DNA from: Oerskovia enterophila | Lineage (GTDB): Bacteria; Actinomycetota; Actinomycetes; Actinomycetales; Cellulomonadaceae | Length of the DNA: 64,000 nt | Reading direction: 5' to 3' | Assembly (NCBI RefSeq): GCF_001692445.1 | Contig: NZ_MAQA01000002.1 | Coordinates: 62,001-126,000, forward strand | Part shown: positions 17,792 through 26,123 of the stretch, in pieces | Position numbering within the stretch: position 1 is the stretch's first letter | Layout of the letters: every line of letters begins with the position of its first letter | Notes under the pieces: model-generated | What the model was told of the DNA's origin: nothing | Seen by the model: the letters and a program-made list of their open reading frames with translations, nothing else | The model's database searches: none | Made by a program: the position numbers and the translations under genes

Positions 17792-18877
17792 CTAGACGTA
17801 CCGCTCGAGGATGCTCGACTCCGCGAGCCGTGACAGGCCCTCGCGGACTGCCCGGGCACGCTGCTCGCCCACGCCGTCCACGGCCATGAGGTCGTCGATG
17901 CTGGCCGCGAGCAGCTTCTGCAGCCCGCCGAAGTGCGTGACCAGGCGGTCGATGATGGTGCCCGGCAGGCGGGGGACCTTGGAGAGCAGGCGGTACCCGT
18001 GCGGTGCGACCGCGGCGTCGAGCGCCTCGCCACCCCCGGGCAGCTCGAGGACGCGGCCGATGATCGTGAGGTCGAGCAGCTGGGTCTGGTCCAGAGCAGC
18101 GAGCGCGTTCTTGACGTCCGCGAGCGAGCGCTCCTTGCGGCTGAGCTCGACGTAGTCGCGGATCACGGACTCGCGGTCCGAGCCGATCCCGCCGATCAGC
18201 TCGTCGAGCTGGAGCGCGAGGAGGCGGCCGTCGGTGCCGAGCTCGACGACGTAGCCGGCGATCTCCTCGGAGATGCGCCCCACCATCTCGAGGCGCTGGA
18301 CCACGGCGCACACGTCGCGGACCGTGACGAGGTCCTCGATCTCGAGGGCGGACAGCGTCCCGCTGACCTCGTCGAGGCGGGCGCGGTAGCGCTCGAGCGT
18401 CGCGAGCGCCTGGTTGGCGCGCGACAGGATGGTGTCCGAGTCCTCGAGCACGTAGCGCAGGCCGCCGACGTAGAGAGCGACGATCCGCATGGACTGGCTC
18501 ACCGAGATGACCGGGAAACCGCTCTGCTTGGCGACGCGCTCGGCCGTGCGGTGACGCGTGCCGGACTCGGTGGTCTCGATCGTGGGGTCCGGGAGGAGCT
18601 GCACGGCCGCGCGCAGGATCCGGTTCGCGTCGCGGTCCAGGACCACGGCGCCGTCCATCTTGGAGAGCTCGCGCAGCCGGGTCGCCGAGAAGCCGACGTC
18701 CAGCACGAACCCTCCCGAGCACATGGTCTCGACGACCTTGTCCAGGCCCAGCACGATCAGTGCGCCCGTTCGACCTCGAAGGATGCGCTCGAGCCCGTCG
18801 CGGAGCTCGGTACCGGGGGCCACTGCGGCGAGGGTCTCCCGGAGCAGGTCGTCAGGATGCACAGGGGAGTTGGCCAC
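17792..18877 (-). CDS. disA: DNA integrity scanning diadenylate cyclase DisA
   Basis: A 361-residue protein that makes cyclic di-AMP from two ATP and scans DNA for branched intermediates. The N-terminal DAC domain carries both catalytic motifs, [11 protein letters not shown] and [12 protein letters not shown] long linker domain follows (residues ~150-290). The C-terminal RuvA-like helix-hairpin-helix DNA-binding domain contains [20 protein letters not shown] and [14 protein letters not shown]. Length is standard. The GTG start is preceded 6 bases upstream by TAAGAT and no Shine-Dalgarno, so it is probably leaderless even though it lies 76 bp after radA. The radA-disA pairing is conserved and fits a shared role in recombination repair and c-di-AMP signalling. 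Confidence 0.95.
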   Translation of the reverse strand: MANSPVHPDDLLRETLAAVAPGTELRDGLERILRGRTGALIVLGLDKVVETMCSGGFVLDVGFSATRLRELSKMDGAVVLDRDANRILRAAVQLLPDPTIETTESGTRHRTAERVAKQSGFPVISVSQSMRIVALYVGGLRYVLEDSDTILSRANQALATLERYRARLDEVSGTLSALEIEDLVTVRDVCAVVQRLEMVGRISEEIAGYVVELGTDGRLLALQLDELIGGIGSDRESVIRDYVELSRKERSLADVKNALAALDQTQLLDLTIIGRVLELPGGGEALDAAVAPHGYRLLSKVPRLPGTIIDRLVTHFGGLQKLLAASIDDLMAVDGVGEQRARAVREGLSRLAESSILERYV

Positions 18878-18883
18878 GTGGGC

Positions 18884-18889
18884 ATCTTA
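18884..18889 (-). promoter_or_regulatory. -10 element (TAAGAT) of a leaderless disA promoter
   Basis: On the minus strand TAAGAT-N6-GTG. It suggests disA can be expressed apart from radA. Confidence 0.5.
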
Positions 18890-18953
18890 CGCTGCCAGGT
18901 TGTCTCAGGGGCAGGAAAACGCCGTTCGGGGACAACTGGAGGTCACGATGGGA

Positions 18954-20450
18954 TCACGGTTGCCCGACGTCGAACCGGGAGCGCTCCTGCTGCGGGGGCA
19001 GGTGGCCGCCGCGCGCGAGCTCGACGGCCTCTCCCAGGTGCTGCGCCGGCAGGACCGTCATGCCCGCCGGGGGCTTGGGAGACGACCCGTGCGGCACCAC
19101 GGCCCGGGTGAAGCCGAGCCGCGCGGCCTCGGCGAGCCGGCGGTCGAGGCCCGCGACCGGCCGGATGTCCCCGGCCAGCCCGACCTCGCCGATCGCGATG
19201 GTTCCCGGGGGCATGACCTGGTCCTCGCGCGCGGAGAAGGTGGCCAGAGCGATGGACAGGTCCGCCGCGGGCTCGCTGACCCGTGCGCCGCCGATCGTCG
19301 AGACGTACACGTCCTGGTCGACGAGTCGGACCCCGGCGTGCCGGTGCATGACCGCCAGGATCATCGCGAGACGGCTCGAGTCGATCCCGCTCGTGGTGCG
19401 CCGCGGGTTGGCCAACGAGCTGGGGACCACGAGCGACTGGATCTCGAGGGCGAGGGGCCTGCGGCCCTCGAGCGTCACGGTGATGCACGTGCCGGGCACG
19501 CCGGCCCCGGAGTGCGAGAGGAACAGCCCGCTGGGGTCGGCCAGCCCCACGATCCCCGTCTCGGAGAGGTCGAAGCACCCGACCTCGTCCGTGGGGCCGT
19601 AGCGGTTCTTGATCGCGCGGACGAGGCGCAGGCGCGAGTGCCGGTCGCCCTCGAACTGGCACACGACGTCGACGAGGTGCTCGAGAGTGCGGGGGCCGGC
19701 GACCGAACCGTCCTTGGTCACGTGCCCGACGAGGATGACGGGCAGGTCGCGCTCCTTGGCCGCGGCGATCAGCGCGGCGGCGACCTCGCGCACCTGGCTC
19801 ACGCCGCCGGGGGCGCCGTCGACCTGGGCCGAAGCGATGGTCTGCACCGAGTCCACCACCAGGAGGTCCGGGTCGGTCGCCTCGATGTGCCCCAGGACCG
19901 TCGCGAGGTCCGTCTCGGCCGCGAGCAGCAGGCCAGGGGCGAGCGCCCCGACACGCTCCGCGCGCAGCCTGACCTGCCCGGCCGACTCCTCGCCGGTGAC
20001 GTACAGGACCGTGCGGGGCTTCGGGGCCGGGCGCGGGGCGTCCTCCGGGGACGCGGCCTTGTCGCTCACCCCGGCCGCGACGTTGCTCGCGACCTTGAGC
20101 AGGAGCGTCGACTTGCCGACGCCCGGCTCCCCGGCGAGCAGCACCACGGCACCCGGGACGATCCCGCCGCCCAGCACGCGGTCGAACTCCGCGACTCCCG
20201 TGGGTGTGGCCCGGGCGGTCTCCACGTCGATCTCGCCGATGGGGCGGGCGGGGGAGCGCGTGGGCGCGACCGCCGCGGTGCGCGGCCCTGCCGACGCTGC
20301 GGCCTCCTCCGTGACGGTGCCCCACTCCTGGCACTCGCCGCAGCGACCGACCCACTTGGCCGTGGTCCAGCCGCACTCGCCGCAACGGTAGGCGGGCCGG
20401 GCCGGGCGCTTGCTCGCGGCGCGCGAGCCCGCGGAGGTCGATGTCGTCAC
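18954..20450 (-). CDS. radA: DNA repair protein RadA (Sms)
   Basis: A 498-residue hexameric ATPase/helicase that promotes branch migration in homologous recombination. The N-terminal zinc finger is YRCGECGWTTAKWVGRCGEC (four Cys). It is followed by a RecA-like ATPase core with Walker A GEPGVGKSTLLLK, the RadA KNRYGP motif (VRAIKNRYGPTDE), and a C-terminal Lon-protease-like domain (residues ~340-480). An Asp/Pro/Ala-rich insert of about 20 residues sits in the core (SDKAASPEDAPRPAPKPRT). The GTG start is chosen because TAGCGT lies 7 bases upstream with no Shine-Dalgarno; the open frame continues upstream without family similarity. disA follows on the same strand. Confidence 0.94.
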   Translation of the reverse strand: MTTSTSAGSRAASKRPARPAYRCGECGWTTAKWVGRCGECQEWGTVTEEAAASAGPRTAAVAPTRSPARPIGEIDVETARATPTGVAEFDRVLGGGIVPGAVVLLAGEPGVGKSTLLLKVASNVAAGVSDKAASPEDAPRPAPKPRTVLYVTGEESAGQVRLRAERVGALAPGLLLAAETDLATVLGHIEATDPDLLVVDSVQTIASAQVDGAPGGVSQVREVAAALIAAAKERDLPVILVGHVTKDGSVAGPRTLEHLVDVVCQFEGDRHSRLRLVRAIKNRYGPTDEVGCFDLSETGIVGLADPSGLFLSHSGAGVPGTCITVTLEGRRPLALEIQSLVVPSSLANPRRTTSGIDSSRLAMILAVMHRHAGVRLVDQDVYVSTIGGARVSEPAADLSIALATFSAREDQVMPPGTIAIGEVGLAGDIRPVAGLDRRLAEAARLGFTRAVVPHGSSPKPPAGMTVLPAQHLGEAVELARGGHLPPQQERSRFDVGQP

Positions 20451-20457
20451 GGGCGCC

Positions 20458-20463
20458 ACGCTA
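20458..20463 (-). promoter_or_regulatory. -10 element (TAGCGT) of a leaderless radA promoter
   Basis: On the minus strand TAGCGT-N7-GTG. This -10 fixes the radA start choice. Confidence 0.5.
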
Positions 20464-20561
20464 GCGACAGGCACCCACACGCACCGCGTGCCCAGCACGC
20501 AGGGCCAGGGAGCGCACGGTGTCCGGTCGCGCGCTGAAGCGCGGCTGCTCATCATGTACCC

Positions 20562-21116
20562 ATGCGACGGCTCCGGAAGGACAGCCCGTGGTGGACGGTC
20601 ATCACCACCCTCGGCTCGCTCGCGGCGTGCCTGCTCCTCTTCTACGGCGTGCCCCTCGGGGACTCCGAGCGTGAGTGGACGCAGATCCTGTTCTTCGTGG
20701 TCGGGTTCGTCGGGCTCTGCTACCTCGTCACGTTCCAGGTGCGCCGCCAGCTGCGTGCGGGCCGTGAACCCAGCGTGCGGGTCCAGTCGGTCGTCGGGCT
20801 GCTGTCGCCCATCATCATCTTCTTCGCGATCGCCTACTACCTCCTCGCGATCCACAGCGACGCGGAGTTCGTCGGGATCGAGACGCGCACCGACGCCCTC
20901 TACTTCACGGTCGTCACGCTCGGGACCGTCGGGTTCGGGGACATCCACCCGGTGGGGCAGGCGGCGCGGGTCGTCACGATGGTCCAGATCCTGTTCGACC
21001 TCGCGGTCATCGGCATCCTCGTCGCGGTCGCGACCCAGCGGCTCGAGTCGCGCGCACGGTGGCGTAGGGCCCACGGCGAGCCCGGCGAGTCCGCGGCCGG
21101 ACCTCACGAGCGCTGA
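20562..21116 (+). CDS. Two-pass potassium channel protein
   Basis: A 184-residue membrane protein with four hydrophobic segments: ~12-30, ~40-56, ~72-94 and ~125-145. Between the last two is the K+ channel pore helix and selectivity filter VVTLGTVGFGDIHPVG, in which TVGFGD is the filter (canonical TVGYGD). There is no RCK/TrkA domain in this chain, so gating partners are not visible. It probably conducts K+ across the cytoplasmic membrane as a tetramer. CATCAT 6 bases before the ATG could be a -10 of a leaderless promoter; no Shine-Dalgarno is present. It is divergent from radA and precedes the arabinan block without being part of it. Confidence 0.88.
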   Translation: MRRLRKDSPWWTVITTLGSLAACLLLFYGVPLGDSEREWTQILFFVVGFVGLCYLVTFQVRRQLRAGREPSVRVQSVVGLLSPIIIFFAIAYYLLAIHSDAEFVGIETRTDALYFTVVTLGTVGFGDIHPVGQAARVVTMVQILFDLAVIGILVAVATQRLESRARWRRAHGEPGESAAGPHER

Positions 21117-21238
21117 CGCAACGACGCGGGGCCCGCCGAAAAATCGCACCGGCAAAGTTTCGGCGCCGAGCGCCGTTGCGACGCTCCCGAGACGCTCTTC
21201 CAGCACATCGCCGCAGGTCACGGTCTGGGCAGGGTCGC

Positions 21239-21254
21239 ATGTGAGCGCTCATAT
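21239..21254 (+). promoter_or_regulatory. LacI-type operator upstream of the first glycosidase gene
   Basis: ATGTGAGCGCTCATAT, near-palindromic and matching the TGTGAGCGCTmACA sites before araB and the ABC transporter. It lies 106 bp before the GTG start. The rest of the 243-bp gap shows no clear promoter hexamers. Confidence 0.75.
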
Positions 21255-21359
21255 CAAGCAGGTTGAACCGGACCAATCACCGAAAACCATTGCGTTCAGC
21301 GTTTCTGTGTGCCATCTTTCCGGGGACCGAACCATCTCGACGAGGAGAGGTGTACGCCC

Positions 21360-24300
21360 GTGAAGAAGCGAGCGACCAGACCCCAGCACGTCCCGGGCGG
21401 CAGAGCCCGGCTGACGATCGCGAGCACGTTGACCCTTGCCGTCGCCACGACGGGACTCATCGTCCCCTCGCTGGCCCAGGCCGCTCCGAACGCGGACGTG
21501 GGGTACCCCGTGTTCAGCGGGGACGCGAAGCCCGTCCCTGCGGAGGGGACCGGCTACCACGTGCGCAACCAGCTCCAGGCGATCTTCGACGCCGACGTCG
21601 CGGCCGGAGCCGGGAGCGGGACCGACAAGGATTTCTGGATCGACAAGATGCTCGCCCGCACGGGCAACACGCCGGGCGGCTCGAACGGTGACGCGAACCA
21701 GTGGCTGTTCAGCCGTGGCCGTGCGGTCTTCATGAAGACCCACCAGCCCGCCACGCTCGGCTTCGGCGGAGAGGTCGCGTACTGGGAGTCGCTCGCGGGC
21801 GGCCAGGGTGCGTACACCATCACGGTGAACGTCAACGGGTCGAACGTGACCCTCACCGAGGACGCGTCGGCCCGCAAGCAGACCCCCAGCTACTGGCGCA
21901 GCACGTTCAACAACACCGCACAAGGCCTGCGCGTGGTGCAGACCAAGTTCATCACCGACGCCAACGTGGCCGTCACGAACCTCACCGTCTCGAGCACGAA
22001 CGGCACGGCCAAGCAGGTCCGGATCTCGGCGGCGTCGTCGTTCGCCAAGACCCCCGAGGGCGACGAGCTCACGGGCTCGGTCCAGGCGTTCAACAAGCTG
22101 ACCACGGTCTTCCCGCGCCTCTCGGGAGACGGCTTCTCCCCGGCCGACGGCGCGATCACGCGCACGCTCGACGTCCCGGCGACGGGCTCGGCGAGCACCA
22201 AGGTCCAGCTCGGGTTCGTCACCGAGGAGATCCCCGAGTCGCGCACCGACTACGACGCGTTCCGCGCGGCGACCCCGGGGGCCGCCTACACCGCGCACGT
22301 CACGGCCTACAACCAGTGGTGGGCAGACAACGTGCCCTACCTGGACACGCCCGAGGACAACATCGACAAGACGCTCTTCTACCGCTGGTGGCTGATGCGC
22401 TTCAACTTCCTCGACGCCAACATCCCGGGCAACGACTTCCAGTTCCCCACCTCGATGGAGGGCGTGCTGGGCTACAACAACAACATCGTCCTGACCACGG
22501 GCATGTTCATCGACGACCTCAAGTACTTCCGTGACCCCGTCTACTCGTACGGCCCCTGGGTCTCCGCGGGTGAGGTCGCCAAGAGCGGCAAGTACGTCGA
22601 CAACCCGGGTGACCCCGCGAACTGGTCCAACAGCTACACGCAGTACATCTCCGAGGCCGCGTGGCGCTCGTACCAGCTGCACGGCGGACCGACCGTGATC
22701 GCCCAGAACCTCGCGCAGTATGCCGAGCGGGACGTCAAGGACCTGCAGGCCTCCTTCGACAACGACGGCAACGGCCTCATCGAGTACAACTGGGGCGCCA
22801 TGACGGGCAACGACGCCGACGCGGTGTCGTTCCACTGGCGCGCGGGCAACATGGACCGCACCGAGAACGCCTACCTGTACTCCAACGCCAAGGCGTCGGC
22901 CGCGGCCTACCGGACCGCGGGCAACGAGACCAAGGCGGCCGAGATGGACGCCTTCGCCGCGCAGATCAAGGCAGCCGTCCTGGAGTACCTCTGGGAGCCC
23001 GCGCGCGAGACGCCCGACGAGGTGGGCCTGAAGGGCAACCTCCTCAAGCACCGTCACGTCGCGACCGACGCGCTGGTGCCGTGGAAGGAGATCAACAACT
23101 ACTACCCGTTCAGCGTGGGCCTCATGCCCAAGCCGGGTGACGCGGACTACGACCAGCCGTACGTCGAGGCCCTGCGTCTCTTCGCGGACGACGAGCAGTA
23201 CCCCGTCTTCCCGTTCTTCACGGCCAACCAGGCGGACCAGGCGGCCTACGGCGGACCGGGCAGCAACAACTTCTCGGTCATCAACTCGACCGTGTCGTTC
23301 CGCATGCTCTCGAGCGTCCTGCGCGACTACCCGAACGACTACGTGGACGCCGAGCTCTACAAGAAGCTCCTCTACTGGAACGCCTGGTCGCACTACCAGA
23401 ACAACGGCGACAACCGGTACCCGGACCAGAACGAGTTCTGGTCGAACGGCACGGCCGACCCGCAGAACATCGGCTACCGCTCGTGGATCCACCACACGAT
23501 CCTCGGCACGACGAACTTCACCATGATCGAGGACGCGATGGGCCTGCGCCCGCGCTCGGACGACAAGATCGAGCTCGCCCCCATCGACATCGACTGGGAC
23601 CACTTCACGGTCAACAACGTCCGCTACCGCGACAAGGACCTCACGATCACGTGGGACGCCCCGGGTGGCGAGAAGCACTACGGCGCCGACGTCCCCGAGG
23701 GGTACTCGGTCTTCCTCGACGGTGAGCTCGCGTTCACGGTCGACGAGCTCGCGCACGTGACCTACGACCCGTCCACGGGCACGGTCGACGCCCCCGCCGG
23801 CGTCACGGTGACCACGGCCGAGCAGCGGCAGGTCCAGGCTCCGCAGGACGTCGTGTTCGCCACGGACGCCCGCGTCGTGGACATGATGGCCAAGGCGGGC
23901 GCCGACGTCTCCCCGGCCTCGGCCGGCTCGACGAACCTCGCCCAGGGCAAGCCCGTCACGGCCTCGTTCTCCGCGAACGGCCGTGGTCCGGCAGGCGCCG
24001 TCGACGGCACGACGGTCAACGAGCCCTTCTGGGGCACCGCGGGCTCGCCGAACGCCAAGGACTCGCTCGAGGTGGACCTGGGCTCGGCCCAGAAGGTCGA
24101 CGACGTGCGCGTCTACTTCTACCGTTCGTCCTCGACCGCGACCGTCGCGGGCTACTCGGCCCCGGCTCTCTACACGGTCGAGTACCTCGACGGGACGCAG
24201 TGGAAGCCCGTGCCGGCGCAGTCGCGCGCCCCGCTGTTCCCGCAGGGCAACTTCAACCACGTGCAGTTCCCCGAGGTCACGACCTCGAAGCTCCGCGTGA

Positions 24301-25928
24301 CCGTGACCCACGCGGCGGGCACCAGGACCGGCATCAAGGAGGTCCAGGCCTTCTCGACCGGGGTCGAGGCGCCCGCCTCGACCAACCAGGCGCCCAAGGC
24401 CGACGCGTGGACGGACTCGACGTACAACCAGGCCGGCTCGGCCCGCCTGCTGGGCACCGCCCAGGACGACGGTCTGCCGAACGGTCAGATCACGTCGGGC
24501 TGGTCCGTCGAGGCGGCTCCCGAGGGCGGCAGCGCGGTGTTCGACAACCCGAAGGCCACGACGTCGGTCGTGCGTTTCACGAAGTCCGGCGCCTACACCC
24601 TGCGCCTGACGGTGTCGGACGGCGAGCTCACGTCGACCAAGGACGTCGTCGTCCAGGCGACCGCGCTCTCGGACGGCGAGATCAACGTCGCCTCCACGGC
24701 CACCCCGACCGCGGACTACACCGCGGGCTGGAACAACGTCGACGCGGTCAACGACGGCAAGCCGTCGTTCTTCACGGGTGGTGCCGGCACGGACCTGTGG
24801 GGCACCTGGTCGGGCTCTCGCCCCGCGAGCCGGTGGCTGCAGTACGACTTCGAGGCTCCCGTCCGGGTGGACAAGGCGTCGATCGACTTCTGGACCGACA
24901 CGACCACGGGTGGTGACGGCGTGGCCGTGCCCAAGGCGTGGAAGCTCCAGTACTGGGACGCGGCCGGAGGGGGCACGTGGAAGGACGTGACGAACCCGTC
25001 GGCGTACGGCACCGAGCGCCTCAAGACCAACGAGGTGACGTTCGACGCCGTCACGACGAGCCGGCTGCGTGCCGTCTTCACCGCCCTGCCCAACGCGGGG
25101 GGCACGAGCAGCTCGGCGGTCGGTGTGTCCGAGTGGCGCGTCTTCGCGGCTCCCGCGGTCTCGGCCGCCGACGTCCACGTGCGGACCGCCGTCGGGGCCC
25201 TGCCCCAGCTGCCGGGTACCGTCGCGGTGACCTACGCGGACGGCTCGGTCGTCGAGAACGGTGTCGCCTGGGGCGCCGTGGACGCGGCACAGGTCGAGCA
25301 GATCGGCGACTTCACGGTCCAGGGCTTCGTGTCCGGGACGACCCTGGTCGCCCAGGCGACCGTCTGGGTGCGTGGCCCGGACGCCGTCCAGATCAACACG
25401 ATCGCCGACACCGTGGTCTCGACCGCGGTCGGTACCGCGCCGGTCCTCCCGGCCACGGTCACGGTCCAGTACAACGACGGTTCGCAGCAGAGCGGGATCG
25501 TCGTGACCTGGGACGCCGTCGAGCCCGGGAAGTACGCCAAGGACGGCACGTTCGAGGTCACGGGGGCGGTCGAGGGCACCGACAAGCGGGCCAGGGCGAC
25601 CGTCACGGTCGGCACCGGCGAGGGCCAGCCCGAGCCGGACGTCGCGGTCACGGTGACCGCGAGGTCGCAGTGCGTGGGCAAGGTCGCGGGGCTCACGGTC
25701 CGGGTCGTGAACGACGAGGAGGTCCCGGTGGACGTCAAGGTCACGACGCCGTTCGGCGCCAAGACCTTCGCCGGCGTGGCGCCGGGCAAGTCCGCCAGCC
25801 AGACCTTCAGCGCCCGCAAGGACGCGATCGAGGCAGGGACCGTGAGCGTCGTCGCGACCGCGACGGTCGACGGCGCCCAGGTCACGACCGAGGTCGAGCA
25901 GGCGTTCGACGCCGTCAGCTGCGGGTAG
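21360..25928 (+). CDS. Secreted multidomain (alpha/alpha)6-barrel glycoside hydrolase, putative beta-L-arabinofuranosidase
   Basis: A 1,522-residue exported protein. Order: signal peptide (to ~39, ending SLAQA-AP); a beta-sandwich then helical catalytic region to ~800, with GVLGYNNNIVLTTGMFIDDL, NDGNGLIEYNWG, HWRAGNMDRTENAY and INNYYPFSVGLMP; F5/8C (CBM32-like) ~858-1000; PKD-like ~1009-1100; a divergent discoidin-like module ~1108-1266; two Big_4-like domains ~1269-1414; and the terminal Cys-Gly module from ~1428. The catalytic part looks like the MGH1-like/clan GH-G (GH63, GH142) fold, but I cannot fix the family. The locus makes an L-arabinofuranosidase likely. Acidic residues in the Asp-Asn-Asp-Gly-Asn-Gly region may be structural. 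The GTG has GGAGAGG upstream, with a LacI-type operator further up. Confidence 0.75.
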   Translation: MKKRATRPQHVPGGRARLTIASTLTLAVATTGLIVPSLAQAAPNADVGYPVFSGDAKPVPAEGTGYHVRNQLQAIFDADVAAGAGSGTDKDFWIDKMLARTGNTPGGSNGDANQWLFSRGRAVFMKTHQPATLGFGGEVAYWESLAGGQGAYTITVNVNGSNVTLTEDASARKQTPSYWRSTFNNTAQGLRVVQTKFITDANVAVTNLTVSSTNGTAKQVRISAASSFAKTPEGDELTGSVQAFNKLTTVFPRLSGDGFSPADGAITRTLDVPATGSASTKVQLGFVTEEIPESRTDYDAFRAATPGAAYTAHVTAYNQWWADNVPYLDTPEDNIDKTLFYRWWLMRFNFLDANIPGNDFQFPTSMEGVLGYNNNIVLTTGMFIDDLKYFRDPVYSYGPWVSAGEVAKSGKYVDNPGDPANWSNSYTQYISEAAWRSYQLHGGPTVIAQNLAQYAERDVKDLQASFDNDGNGLIEYNWGAMTGNDADAVSFHWRAGNMDRTENAYLYSNAKASAAAYRTAGNETKAAEMDAFAAQIKAAVLEYLWEPARETPDEVGLKGNLLKHRHVATDALVPWKEINNYYPFSVGLMPKPGDADYDQPYVEALRLFADDEQYPVFPFFTANQADQAAYGGPGSNNFSVINSTVSFRMLSSVLRDYPNDYVDAELYKKLLYWNAWSHYQNNGDNRYPDQNEFWSNGTADPQNIGYRSWIHHTILGTTNFTMIEDAMGLRPRSDDKIELAPIDIDWDHFTVNNVRYRDKDLTITWDAPGGEKHYGADVPEGYSVFLDGELAFTVDELAHVTYDPSTGTVDAPAGVTVTTAEQRQVQAPQDVVFATDARVVDMMAKAGADVSPASAGSTNLAQGKPVTASFSANGRGPAGAVDGTTVNEPFWGTAGSPNAKDSLEVDLGSAQKVDDVRVYFYRSSSTATVAGYSAPALYTVEYLDGTQWKPVPAQSRAPLFPQGNFNHVQFPEVTTSKLRVTVTHAAGTRTGIKEVQAFSTGVEAPASTNQAPKADAWTDSTYNQAGSARLLGTAQDDGLPNGQITSGWSVEAAPEGGSAVFDNPKATTSVVRFTKSGAYTLRLTVSDGELTSTKDVVVQATALSDGEINVASTATPTADYTAGWNNVDAVNDGKPSFFTGGAGTDLWGTWSGSRPASRWLQYDFEAPVRVDKASIDFWTDTTTGGDGVAVPKAWKLQYWDAAGGGTWKDVTNPSAYGTERLKTNEVTFDAVTTSRLRAVFTALPNAGGTSSSAVGVSEWRVFAAPAVSAADVHVRTAVGALPQLPGTVAVTYADGSVVENGVAWGAVDAAQVEQIGDFTVQGFVSGTTLVAQATVWVRGPDAVQINTIADTVVSTAVGTAPVLPATVTVQYNDGSQQSGIVVTWDAVEPGKYAKDGTFEVTGAVEGTDKRARATVTVGTGEGQPEPDVAVTVTARSQCVGKVAGLTVRVVNDEEVPVDVKVTTPFGAKTFAGVAPGKSASQTFSARKDAIEAGTVSVVATATVDGAQVTTEVEQAFDAVSCG

Positions 25929-25938
25929 CCAGCGAACG

Positions 25939-25978
25939 ACCGTCGGGGGCGGCGGCTGCAAACGCCGCCCCCGACGGT
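25939..25978 (+). terminator. Terminator hairpin after the large glycosidase gene
   Basis: 16-bp perfect stem (ACCGTCGGGGGCGGCG and complement) with an 8-base loop. A second hairpin with 10-bp arms (GCGCACCCCG) follows at 25987-26022, so readthrough into the GH43 gene should be reduced. Confidence 0.85.
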
Positions 25979-26123
25979 GCCAGACCGCGCACCCCGGGGG
26001 AGAGGGAACCCTCGGGGTGCGCGCCCCTCATCTCCTGCCCGCCCGGGTGGCGCTCGCGGAGGACACGCCGACGTGTCCCTCCGGTCGCCCGGCGAGGGTG
26101 GGCCGAGCAGACCGGAGAGCACC

